Assembly: GCF_040954645.1 (NCBI RefSeq)
Contig: NC_092810.1
Span: forward strand, 10,960,377-11,024,376
Reading direction: 5' to 3'
Length of the DNA: 64,000 nt
DNA from: Diabrotica undecimpunctata
Taxonomy: Eukaryota > Arthropoda > Insecta > Coleoptera > Chrysomelidae
A program made the translations under genes and the position numbers. Under the pieces are notes generated by a model. That model did not search any database. It had not been told where the DNA came from and saw only the letters and a program-made list of their open reading frames with translations. Positions 31,655 to 41,839 of the stretch are shown here, one piece after another (position 1 is the first letter of the stretch; every line of letters begins with the position of its first letter).

Positions 31655-32225
31655 TTACAAGTTTTTACTGACGTTTCGATCTCTATATCCAAAGACCGCT
31701 TTCAAAGATATAAATGATAGTTATATTTATTTTATTTGTTTATTATTAGATATTTTTATAATCTTATATTGTTTATTTTCTTTTTTTTTCTATCTTTAAA
31801 AACGGAATAGAGATCGAAACGTCAATGTATTAAACATGTAAATAGATATATTGTGGCTTATGTCCAACCTTCTCCCTAAAAATACAGAATGCCACAAACA
31901 AGCAGCTATAGAAAAATAAATATATCTGTCATTTGTATGTTTGAAAACGGTCTCTTTATAGAGATCGAAACGTCCGTAAATTAAACATTTGAATAAATAT
32001 ATTGTGGCTTATTCCCAAAATTATTTCTAAAAATACAGAACGACAAGCGAAAAGCCATAGAAAATAAATAATACTATCATTTGTATAATTGAAAACGGTC
32101 TCTGGATATAGAGATCGAAACGTCAATAAATAAACATATGAATAAATATTTTGTGGCTCATTCCCTACATTCCCCTAAAAATACAGAATGCCACAAACAA
32201 AAGGCTATAAAAAAGAAGTAATGTT
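31655..32225. repeat. ~150-bp tandem repeats with a hammerhead-like hairpin, plus one inverted copy
   Basis: GAGATCGAAACGTC recurs at 31810, 31961 and 32111 (spacing about 150). Each downstream flank has AAATAAACAT, ATATTGTGGCTTAT and CTAAAAATACAGAATGCCAC. Before two of them GGTCTCT...AGAGATC forms a stem closed directly before GAAAC, the 3' half of a hammerhead ribozyme core. An inverted copy of the hairpin region is at 31668-31700. The 5' core (CTGANGA) appears mutated (TTGAAAAC, TTGAAAGC). Confidence 0.8.
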
Positions 32226-32429
32226 GCAGAAAGTTTACTGATACCAATCGCCTGTAGCGGAAGTTACGCTAAAACGTCTTTTGACGTGACCCGTCCTTAA
32301 AGAGTTACACAATGAAATTTTTTTAAAACAAATTTTAAGACAGTTTCCACACCACCCCAGAGGTATGTCTTGTGGCGCGATACTTTTTTTAAATGGGTGT
32401 TCGCCAAGAGCCATATTGTCTTATTAAAT

Positions 32430-32545
32430 AAAATGAACAAAACACTTTAAAAATATTTTAAACAAAACAGTTTAAAACAAAACAAAATAAAATCCTATAA
32501 AACAAAATAAAATTCTATAAAAACAAAATAAAAATAATGTTTGAT
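32430..32545. repeat. Low-complexity AAAACAAAATAAA repeat
   Basis: Irregular tandem words AAACAAAATAAAAT and TTTAAAACAAAACA. Confidence 0.7.
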
Positions 32546-32639
32546 GTGTTTAAACACAAACACTATACACACTTACTATGTTCTTCTCGTGTTTTTTTGT
32601 TTTTGGTTTTTTTATGCTGATGTTCTTATTAAACTATTA

Positions 32640-33937
32640 GAAAATATTATTCGCTGTCTAAACCTGAAGATGCAGTGCTGCTATCGCTGAAATTATATTC
32701 ACCACCTGGTGTAATTATAATTGGCTCTAGTAAAACTTTGATATGAGTGTCAAGTTCCCACATACGATGTTCTTCTTTAATTATGTGGCCCAATCATTTA
32801 GCCCATTTCTCTGGAGTTTACATGAAGGATTGCTTGAATCAAAAGTTTCTTAATTTCGTTTAATTTGAACGTTTTGTTATTGCGTGCTACTTCTCCTTTC
32901 ACTTGCTCCCAGATAAGTTCAATAGGATTAAGTTCGCAATGATAAGGTGGTAGACGCAGAACTTTGACACCATAATCTTTTGCAGTTTCATCTACAGCAT
33001 ATTTAAGATATTCAATTTTCCTTAACCGTGCAATGTCAAGTAGCTAAATTTTGAGCATTGATTCTTCGTATGCAATCCCCTTTTCTGCAAGTCATTCTTG
33101 AATCCCCTCTTTCAATTTCTTTAATAATCACCTGTTTTTTTCGACTCAACTTGAAGAAAACCATCATCAAGAAACCCTGTATCACTTCCTATATGGGTGA
33201 CGATTAAACGCCGTCCCTTTCCTGATGGAGCTTTTAATCCTGTATATCAGCCTTCTATAAATGCTTCACGTTTACTTTTGACATTTAAATCTTGCCAAAC
33301 TTTTCCAACTGTATGACCTTTTCCAACCTTGGTTAATCCAGGTTTCATCCAAATAACATATTTTGCGTCCAGTGCTGCGAATTTTGCGTATTTCTTCTAA
33401 ATATTTTCTTCTCCGCACAATAATTTTATTTTTTTCTAATAGCATACTTTTTCTGTTGAGTTTTACATATCGAAAGTTCATTTCACGCATGGTCCTGGTT
33501 AAGACTCTACGAGATATCTTGGGTAAGGAGTCATCGTTTTCGAGCTCTTGAGAAATATTTTTCAGTGTTGGAATTTCACTCCGAAAATAAAATGAATGAA
33601 TTTTTCGACGTATAATATTCCTTGTCTCGTCATCCAAAACAATGCTTTTCCTACCTCTAGTTTTGACTTTTTCTTGCTTTTTATTTTCCGATGTATTTTT
33701 AAGTACACGATAAATACAGCTAACGGATACTTTTGTTAAACTGCTACAAATGTCGACCGCTTGGCTAACATTTAATTCCATTTTTCTGCCGACAATTCCT
33801 TCATAAACGTTTCGTATTATTACCTTCTCTTCGGACGTTAACATTTTCTGTCTCTTTTGCGGCATTTCATTTTTGGAATCAACATCAGAATTTTGCAGTC
33901 TTCTCTTGGAACAACTCGGTTTTTCGTCCAACTCCAA
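32640..33937 (-). pseudogene. DDE transposase (IS630/Tc1-like DDE_3 family), 3' half decayed
   Basis: The first 221 codons (33937-33272) are open: a Lys-rich start with PQKRQKMLTSEEK, a helix-turn-helix-like region (VSVSCIYRVLKNTSE), then MREMNFRYVKLNRKSMLLEK and ICYLDETWINQGW with the first catalytic Asp. Further frames continue EAFIEGW, YTGLKAPSGKGRRLIVTHIGS, DTGFLDDGFLQVESKKTGDY and, near 32760, EEHRMWELDTHIK. The middle of the catalytic domain is disrupted by stops and frameshifts. The order matches insect DDE_3 transposases (family from memory). Terminal repeats were not found. Confidence 0.8.
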
Positions 33938-33999
33938 TAAAACTCAAACCAAATAATCACAGAATATAACTAAAAATTTACTATAAAACGACAAACTAT

Positions 34000-35240
34000 A
34001 ACACTCGTATTATCAATAACACGTTTTATCAATAACACAAAGTTATCGCATAAAATACCCTACCCTCAGAAACGCCAATGTAATGAACTATTGTTGATGG
34101 GCACTCGCTCGACAAAAAGTAGTTTTACTTGTTTCTGTGGATCTGAATTGAAACGGAGTTCCGTCGCTAATTCCAAAGTTGCCAAACGATTGAAAAATAT
34201 TGTTTTAAAATATCGATTTTTATTTTATAAATTTAAATATGTAACGAAACGAAACATATAAATAAAATTTATTTTATTACAATTTTGTGCTTAATTTTTA
34301 CTATTGAAAAAATCAGGTTTTTTTGTATTTTTATGACAGTAATAATCGCTGCGTGGAAGAATACAGGTTTTGTATGACCATAATTACTACTTGTGAACAA
34401 GAATTGGCTACACTGTACGACAACTTCTGGTCAAGTCTACTATAGAGAAGCACAAATAAATATACTACTTTATATATTCTGTAATTTCTTATGAGGAAAC
34501 GCAAATTGCAATCGAGAAAACAGGCAGTTTTCGAGGGCCGCTGTGTACATTTAAATTTGAGGATATTCGGCGTTTAAACTATGATATCACTCTTCTAAAT
34601 TGAGGGTTTCTACGATAACTCAATATTTTCTAGATTTTTTTTTAAATTTTAAACCTTAATATCTCAGCTTTCTTATTTTGTGGCTTATGTTATGTTGCAA
34701 TAAGATCTTCAATTACTTGATCGATATATCTTTAAAAATTGCAGTGACGCAATTTGTAAGTAAATACACAACGGTTCATGAATAAATGATATAAACACCT
34801 ACTTTTTTTATCTATTTATCTCCTTAAAAACCAAGATTGTTAAACAATATTAATCGTTTAGAACACATAGGTTTCGACCTTCACTCATATCAGACAACAA
34901 AATTATTTAACAAAATTGTAAAAGAAAGGTCACCCACGTTATCTACAGGATTACTGCTACAATTGTTGTTATTATTATGAAAATATTCTCCAAAGTATGC
35001 ACACACGTCCTAAAATCTGCTTAAACATAGAAATTATTTGAATAACATAACAAAGGAATAAAATGATAATAATATTTTAAACATTAGCATAGATAAAACT
35101 CAACTGACGACTCCATATCCTAAATGCCGTTTAATCAATTATGGTGCGCCTTTTAAATTTATCGCAATCACTAATTGCCAAATAAAAACAATAATAAATT
35201 GCGCTATCATTGAGGACTAATTATTCAGATAAATCGTGAA
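34000..35240. other. Non-coding stretch upstream of the exon at 35267
   Basis: 34849-34892, read in reverse, has GTCTGATATGAGTGAAGGTC followed by GAAACC, hammerhead-like in layout. Otherwise AT-rich with no coding content. 35150-35260 could contain promoter sequence for the following exon; no convincing TATA box. Confidence 0.35.
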
Positions 35241-35266
35241 AAGTGCGGTAAATTTGTGCCATAAAC

Positions 35267-35412
35267 ATGGAAGAAATGCCAAGAAAAGTGTCTATTCCTT
35301 TGAATGTGGTTGTTAGGGAAAACAAAACGTTTGTTCACATTAGAAGACTTAGTCTTCCGGTGCAAAAAGTGTTAAGAAGGACGAAGAGTCTGAAGATCAA
35401 AGATCTTTATAG
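35267..35412 (+). CDS. Candidate host-gene first exon, paralogue A
   Basis: ATG at 35267 opens 48 codons plus two bases up to a strong donor AG|GTAAGA. The peptide is basic: MEEMPRKVSIPLNVVVREN, then KTFVHIRRLSLPVQKVLRR, TKSLKIKDLY. The exon at 40705-40853 has the same length after the shared Phe, the same donor and the same phase, with 13 of the last 27 residues identical (LS-P-QKV-R-TK). Two related exons on the same strand suggest alternative first exons of one gene, or a tandem gene pair. RRLSLP would suit a basophilic kinase site. I do not recognise the protein. The continuation lies elsewhere. Confidence 0.6.
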
Positions 35413-35589
35413 GTAAGAATTAATGTATATTTAAAAAATCACCATGCACCGGTAAAATTATTTAATTATTTTTACGCACAACAGGCCGTTAAGGTCTAGG
35501 GCATTTTTTTTTAAACATAATCCTAATACTAACTAATTACAATTATTTTAAACAAAACTTTAACTTAAATATGCATATACAACATTCTT

Positions 35590-37370
35590 AACTGCTCTGA
35601 AGGACCTGGTGGACAATATTTCTCCATTCGCTTCTATTTTGTGCTTTTCTTTTCCAGTCCCTCACCTTCACGTGTTTAAGGTCTTCCTCCAATTTACTAA
35701 TCCACCTCGTTCTGAGTCTACCTCTTCTTTTGGGCCGATTAGTTTTCTGGTTATTACTAGTTTAGGCATTTTGTTTGCTGCCATTCTTTCCATATGTCCC
35801 AACCATCTGATTCGTTGTGACTTGACGAACGTGGTAATGGTAGGTTCTTTATATAAAGCCATTAATTCATTGTTGGTTCTTCTCTCCCAACCATCTTCTC
35901 TCTTCCGTCCTCCGAATATGCGTCTCAATATTTTCCTTTCCCATCTTTCCAGAGTATCCTCTTCCTTCTTATTTAATCTCCATGTCTTACCGGCATATGT
36001 TACTGTGGGTCGAAATACTGTTTTATATATTCTGAGTTTACCTCGTCTAGAAACGTATTTTGAGTTCAGTAGGGCTCTTAAACTACCTAATTTTTTATTT
36101 CCTTTTGCTATTCTGGCTTCGAGCACCCATTTCTCTTTTCCATTTTCATCGAAAACTACACCCAGGTATTCAAATTTGTCTACCCTTTTAAAACTATAGC
36201 TTTTACCACTTACAGACCTCACACTAAAGTCTTTTTTTTCCTTCTGTCCCTCCCATGATCATATATTTGATTTTGCCTTCATTTAGTTCCAATCCGAATT
36301 TCTGTGCTTCTTTAATGATTTTCTTAAGAAGAGTTGTATCTTATGTAGAAAGAATTTTCTCGATTTTTGCTAGGATCGTTAGATCGTCAGCAAATGCCAA
36401 ACACTGGTGCTCATTTTTTATGATCGTTTCTTCCACCTTCATGCTGCATTTTCTGATTACAGTTTCTAACACAAAGTTGAATAATGTAGTGGATAAAGGA
36501 TCTCCCTGTCTCAAGCCTTTTGCAACCGTAAATTGATCTGATATGTAACCCTGCCAAGCAATTTCACACGTAGAGTTATTTAGTGTCATTTTAACTAGCC
36601 GGGTCAGTCTCTTTGGTATACCCAAATGTTCCATTGCTCGATACATTTTGACTCTATCGACTCTATCATATGCTTATCTAAAATCCACAAACAAAACATG
36701 CAGGGGAACTTTACATTCATAACAAGTCGTTTGTATGTCCTTTAGTGGGAAGATTTTGTCTACAGTAGATCTGCCCTTTCCAAAGCCGGCCTGACACTTA
36801 TGTAGGATTGTTTTCGTGTAGCAATTTAGTTTATTTCCCAATATTCTTGCCAAGATTTTGTATACCGTGTCTAGTAAGGCTATACCTCTATAGTTGTCAC
36901 ACTTCAGTTTGTCTCCTTTTTTATGCAGAGGGCATATGCTGGCCTCATACCACTCCGATGGCATTATTTCTTTTTCCCATACTTGCACTAGTAGCTGGTA
37001 TATTTTTCTTTGTAGTTGTTCTCCACCAAACTTGATCATTTCTATGCATATGTCATTTTTACCAGGACTTCTGTTATTTTTCATTTCTTGTATTGCTGTC
37101 ACCACCTCCTCCTCTGTAGGCTGCCTTTCAATTATCGCATCTTCTCCAACCGTCCAGTTGTTTACTGCTTCGTGCTCCACCTCACCATTTAATAATTCTT
37201 CAAAATGTTTTTTCCATTCCGTCATTATTTCTGCCGGATCGCTAATTAAATTCCCGTCTTTACCTTTCATATAACTACAGTGGCTTTGATAACCTTTTCC
37301 CATCTTTTTAACTTCTTGATGGAAAGACCTCACCTCTTTGTTTTTAAACTTCTCTTCTTCACCGATAAAA
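35590..37370 (-). mobile_element. RTE-like LINE, 5'-truncated, broken RT
   Basis: The minus strand gives linker and RT in three pieces. 37333-36674 (PTEEEVVTAIQEMKNNRSPG, NYRGIALLDTVYKILARIL, LHVLFVDFR) and 36646-36341 (LRQGDPLSTTLFNFVLETVI, CLAFADDLTIL) share one frame, separated by a single stop codon. A frameshift near 36340 leads to 36222-35668 (FEYLGVVFDENGKEKWVLEA, RRGKLRIYKTVFRPTVTYAG, RIRWLGHMERM). The catalytic box is FADD. It is a third LINE family in the window. It lies between the two paralogous exons. Confidence 0.88.
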
Positions 37371-37374
37371 TTAG

Positions 37375-37790
37375 AAATATTAAAAGAAAACTAACCGTTT
37401 CGGGGAGAAAGTACAAACTGAATGTCATATATTCTGATTTTATCGGTTCTGTAATATAATATATGTCGGCAATATCATTACAGTTAATTTTTAGGTCCCA
37501 ACCTAGTTATTAAAAATTATTGATCTGGTTTGACGTTCATATACTACACAATAGGGAATAGACATATGCTTTATTGTCACTGAAAATTGTACAATTTTAT
37601 AGACAAAGCGTACAAAAAATCAGAAAAATAACAATACCAATTTAAACTTTACTGAAATTACATCAATCGTCAGTATCACAAAATAAAAGTTAACAAAATA
37701 TACAATCCATTGCGAAATTTAAATAAATTGCAAATTGCATAATAAAACATTACGAACTAATAACTTAAGTTGCTGCATGTTATACCCAAA
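37375..37790. other. AT-rich spacer
   Basis: No feature recognised between the LINE and the Tc1-like element. Confidence 0.4.
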
Positions 37791-37792
37791 TA

Positions 37793-39231
37793 CACTGCTC
37801 CAAGAAATTAACGCACCACTTTAAAACTTACCATATAACAGGAAAATATTAACTGAAATGAAAAACATTTTTTTCGTATTACTTTACTTTGTAAAACAAA
37901 CATATTTAGTGATGTTGTCGCTAACCATCTTCAATATTCATAAACCTAACACAATCTTAAAACAATTAACAACAAAATCTTTAATTCTAAAAATAGAAAT
38001 TGTTCAATTTTTTTTTTGCTTAATAAGACGTATTTCCACCCCTGCTACGAATGACAGCTTGGCATCGACGATTCACACTTAAAATAAACGGTCTTCTGAT
38101 CCAGTTCATTCCAAATTTGGACAAGACGTTGTTCCAGTTCCTGCAGAATGTTTGGTTGATTAGGAAAATTCCGTAGACGTCTACCAAGCAGGTCCCAAAC
38201 ATTCTCTATAGGATTGAGATCGGCACTATTCGCTGGCCATTCCATAACGTCAATTCCAACTTCCTCTAGATAATTTTGCACTATATTTGCAACGTGCGGC
38301 CGTGCATTATCGTGCATTAGACCAAAATTTTCGCCAATATAAGGAGCAAATGGCACAACGTGGTCTTGAAGAACGTCAACGATATATCGGTGAGCGTTGA
38401 TGGTACCGTTATTCAATACCACCAAGTCTGTACGACCGTGAATAACGTCGTTTTTCGCATGTTACACTGTGCATACCGTTCGTTCTGGCATCGGTACACG
38501 CGAATACGCCTATCACAATTGTAAAGACAGAATCTGCTCTCATCTGTAAACAGAACTCTATTCCAATCAGCCTCCAACCAATGTATATGATTTCGTGCAA
38601 ATTCTAAACGCGCTCTGCGATGAGCTGCAGTCAAGACTGGCCCTCTGGCAGGTATACGATTTATCAAATTACCTTCCTTGAGACATTGGCGAACAGTTTC
38701 ACAGCTGATTCGAACATTATGAATATTTTCAAGTTGGGATTGTAAGTTTCTTGTAGTTACAAATCGTTGTCTTAGGGTGCTAAGTCGTAAAAATTCTTGA
38801 ACAAAAGTTGTTACACGATGTCGACCTTATCCTGGACGCCTAGAGTGACTACTGGTCTCTCTGTACCGTTCCATAATTCGTGAGACCGATGTATGATGTA
38901 CGCCGAACCGTTCCCCTAAATGTCTGCAACTCCAACCTTCTTCATGCAAAACCACTATTTGAGCACACTCTTCATTAGTCAAATTTCTCGATTCACGTTG
39001 AATTTTGATTAAAATAATAGCAAAATGTTACCACCAAACAGCAATAGTTTACACAACGACTGTAAAATTGACACTAACCTCTTATCGACATTAACAAATT
39101 TACAGCACCTTTGTTTTGTGTTCCTTAGAAACCAGTTGAAACAAAAAAACAATACAAGTAACCCGATAAAACCATTCCAAATACATGGTATATTATATGT
39201 TGCAGATTTAAGTTTTAAAGGGAGATGACTG
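37793..39231 (-). mobile_element. Tc1-like transposon, 1439 bp, TA target sites
   Basis: The left end TA|CACTGCTCC... and right end ...GATGACTG|TA are inverted. The block CTTTAAAACTTA is shared about 25 bases inside both ends. The TA dinucleotides at 37791-37792 and 39232-39233 fit Tc1/mariner target duplication. The interior codes for a decayed transposase on the minus strand. Confidence 0.75.
38045..38990 (-). pseudogene. Tc1-like (DDE) transposase, decayed
   Basis: Frame 38667-38413 gives PARGPVLTAAHRRARLEFAR, HIHWLEADWNRVLFTDESRF (first catalytic Asp) and DRRIRVYRCQNER. Frame 38425-38045 gives FGLMHDNARPHVANIVQNYL (second Asp) and PANSADLNPIENVWDLLGRR (catalytic Glu in the PIENVWD box). 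The N-terminal DNA-binding region up to about 38990 is recognisable but full of stops. One frameshift lies near 38420. The normal enzyme excises and inserts the element at TA. Confidence 0.9.
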
Positions 39232-39249
39232 TATAATTTTTTTGCCGAA

Positions 39250-39655
39250 TATAGATTTCTTTACTAACTCAGTGGACGGGATCGGTAAATACACATCAAA
39301 GGTTGAATTTCTGGTGGAGTAGTCATGATTAGGTCTTGCTTGATAAGGAAAAGTAGAGGACCCTATACTGAACCTTGTGGTACTCCACATACAACGCTTT
39401 TATGACTAGAGTCAGGATCATTTGCTCTAATTAGTTGTTTCCTATTTCCCAAGTAAGATAGGAGCCAATTCAAAGAAATACCTTGAATTCCGTAGAAATT
39501 TAGTTTTTTCAAAATGTCGTGATTTACACAATCAAAAGCTTTAGCATAGTCACAAAAAACAGTAGCAGTGTACAGATTATTGTTTAGTGCTTGGAGAACT
39601 ACTACTTGGTAGTTTACTCCTTGATATTTTGGTAAGAATACATAATGAAACTATT
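39250..39655 (-). pseudogene. Jockey/CR1-type LINE reverse transcriptase fragment
   Basis: On the minus strand the frames give TATVFCDYAKAFDCVNHDIL, KKLNFYGIQGISLNWLLSYL, GNRKQLIRANDPDSSHKSVV, CGVPQGS..GPLLF. These are RT motifs A and B of the Jockey/CR1 group. A small shift breaks it near 39370. It ends where a second, different LINE fragment begins. Confidence 0.75.
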
Positions 39656-39658
39656 CGA

Positions 39659-40210
39659 CTATGATAGAATGATACGAGAAGACCCACAGTCTTCTCGTAT
39701 ATAATGTGCGAAAGAGAAAATAATAATGTGCGAATTAGAACAGACAATTAGAACTGCAAAACGCGTTTCGTGCTTGAATTCAAACGATTGATGCATTTGT
39801 TGATGTTTGCTACGTGTATAAACAACAAAATCATCTGCATATTGTATAATAGTTGCTTTAGATATGGAGGTGTGTAAATTAGTAGTATATATATTAAAAA
39901 GTAATGGTGCAAGAAAAAATCTTTGTGGCAAACCTAAATTTGCAGTTTGGTATTTTACTGGGCACCCATAATGTCCTCTGAGCCCTACTTGCCTGTTTAC
40001 ATATAATTTGCATATCGTATTAGCAACTTCTTGAGGGATTAGTAATTGCATCATTTTTTCCCGTAAGATGAACCAGTTGACATTGTCGTAGGCAGCCTTA
40101 ATATCTAGAAACATCGTTTCATTATACTCGTTTTTAGTTAAGCCTATTTGTATGTCTGTAACTAAGCGTGTCACCGCATCTATGGTGCCAAAACCTTTTT
40201 TAAAACCATA
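39659..40210 (-). pseudogene. LINE reverse transcriptase fragment of a second clade
   Basis: The frame gives FLDIKAAYDNVNWFILREKM (first catalytic Asp), LGLPQRFFLAPLLFNIYTTN and IIQYADDFVVYTRS (YADD). The usual LPQGS reads LPQRF. The clade looks like I/R1 rather than Jockey/CR1. It abuts the previous fragment at a short perfect hairpin (39672-39700, arms ATACGAGAAGA). Confidence 0.8.
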
Positions 40211-40219
40211 TTGTGTTCA

Positions 40220-40620
40220 TTAATATTTAATGACTTTTTAAATTTTGTTTAAAAATAATATAAACAAATCCTAAAAATCATTTATAAAACATTTTAATAA
40301 CTTGTTATTATTTTTGTTAATACTTTTAATTACTGATACATAATTAAACGATATTAAATTATTGCAATATATTTGTTTCTTAAAAACAAAACTAATTACT
40401 AAAACAACCCCACTACAACATGATATCATCGATATGTTTTAAATATTTCTTATCAGAGTGACTGGTTAGCTTTTTAATATTCTCAGTTTCATTCCAAGTC
40501 CTTTTAAGTTTAATTTCCGTGGTATTTTCTTTGTTAATTCTTAACTAATCATCGGCTTATTTCTCTTATCTGTAAGATAAAAACATACAAATTACAGGAT
40601 TGTTAACTTCTGCAGGTGTT
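40220..40620. other. AT-rich sequence upstream of the exon at 40705
   Basis: No coding content. If the exon at 40705 is a first exon, its promoter would lie near the right side of this stretch; no clear core promoter motif is visible. Confidence 0.35.
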
Positions 40621-40704
40621 ACGTTTGGTTAATAACAGTTGAAACGTGCTAAATCAAACCGGAAACAAGTGTTTGGTGCTCATTTTTGTAAGACTAGTTT
40701 TAAA

Positions 40705-40853
40705 ATGGATAAATCATTGGATCGGTTGTCTCTTTCTCTCACTCCGGTTGTTCATAAACATAAAAAGACTTTTTCTCGAATAAAAAAACTAAGCATCCCA
40801 TTCCAAAAAGTTTTCAGAAAAACTAAGAAGTTCAAGTTTAAAAAAAATCGAAG
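40705..40853 (+). CDS. Candidate host-gene first exon, paralogue B
   Basis: ATG at 40705 opens 49 codons plus two bases: MDKSLDRLSLSLTPVVHK, then KTFSRIKKLSIPFQKVFRK, TKKFKFKKNR, ending at the donor AG|GTAAGA (40854). An in-frame ATG exists at 40639, but the alignment with paralogue A (35267-35412) starts at this one, which I prefer. Strongly basic; IKKLSIPFQKV parallels IRRLSLPVQKV. A deleted mariner copy sits in the putative intron only 24 bases after the exon. Function unknown. Confidence 0.6.
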
Positions 40854-40877
40854 GTAAGATTATAGTCAACTAACGTA

Positions 40878-41831
40878 TGTCCCTAAAGTTTTCGGAAAAA
40901 ATAAATATTTAATGTATTTTTATAGAACAGAAAGAGGTCCGTGGTCTTAGATGGCACGTAAATTTGGTCTTGCATATACAATAACTCTTTGGACTGTTTC
41001 CAAGTCGATCTCACGAATTTTTTTCTAAATTCTTCGCCTTAACTGATCTTCATTGGGGGCTTCCCAGCCATTATTATACCCCATTTGACTCAAAACAGCC
41101 CAAAACTCTTCTATATGCCTCGCCTGAGGCACATTTGGAGGGATGTCTCGCTTGGGAACAAAATTTATATTTTGAGCAGTTAACCAATCTGTCGTTGGTG
41201 TATCAAATTCGTCGTTGCCCTTAATTTTGGAATTGAATAAAGTAAAATACTTTTCATCATCAATAATGAGAATTTTACCAGGAAAATGAATACGTCTCAA
41301 TGCATGGTAACATCTAAGAATTTTTTCTAACTGGGCTCTTGTGTACTTAGGAGCTTTTTTTCTTTTATATCGTTTTAAATTATTTCTAGAAATTGTTCTA
41401 CTTACAGTCATTCGTGAAACAGTAAATCTTCGGCCAACATTTCGCAAAGACTTTCCTAATTTCTTTATACTCTCAACTAATATCTGTTCCCGAGCAGGAA
41501 TTAAAACTCTTGGTCTTCCACTTTTGGGCAAATTAAGGCATGGTATACCCTTTTTGCACTCTTTGCACTCTTTGTAGTATTGTTGACACAGAAATATTTT
41601 GAGCACTAAAAATTCTTACAATAACGCGTTTTGGTACATGTCCAACTAAACGATAAATACTTTGACGAATATTAAGTTTGTACATCTTAACAAACCGTAT
41701 TTATCAAAACTGACATTGTTTATTATATCGTTTAAGTTGTTTACTAACTTTGGTTTTCAGTGGCAACTTAATCCAAAGCTTTCTATCAATAATACTTTTA
41801 AATCTAAAATTTTCCGAAAACTTTAGGGACA
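40878..41831 (-). mobile_element. Internally deleted Tc1/mariner-type element, 954 bp
   Basis: Inverted ends TGTCCCTAAAGTTTTCGG at 40878 and its complement ending at 41831 match over about 22 bases. The left flank is TA; the right flank reads TC, probably a changed TA. It contains a shortened transposase frame (41025-41606). Confidence 0.85.
41025..41606 (-). pseudogene. Tc1/mariner-type transposase with internal deletion
   Basis: 193 codons are open. The N-terminal half has a helix-turn-helix pattern (GKSLRNVGRRFTVSRMTVSR, TISRNNLKRYKRKKAPKY). The catalytic start is KILIIDDEKYFTLFNSKIKG, and the end is NINFVPKRDIPPNVPQARHI, EEFWAVLSQMGYNNGWEAP. In full-length relatives more than 80 residues, including the second catalytic Asp, lie between GNDEFDT and TDWLTAQN; they are absent here. 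The frame stayed open through the deletion. The protein could still bind the ends but not cut them, so it could act as a repressor; that is inference. Confidence 0.8.
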
Positions 41832-41839
41832 TCCGTTAT

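Noticed and set aside
31655..32225. CRISPR-like array
   Set aside because: Units are about 150 bases, repeated along their whole length, with no unique spacers, in a eukaryotic genome.
35609..36199. 196-codon plus-strand frame
   Set aside because: Antisense shadow of the RTE-like LINE on the minus strand.
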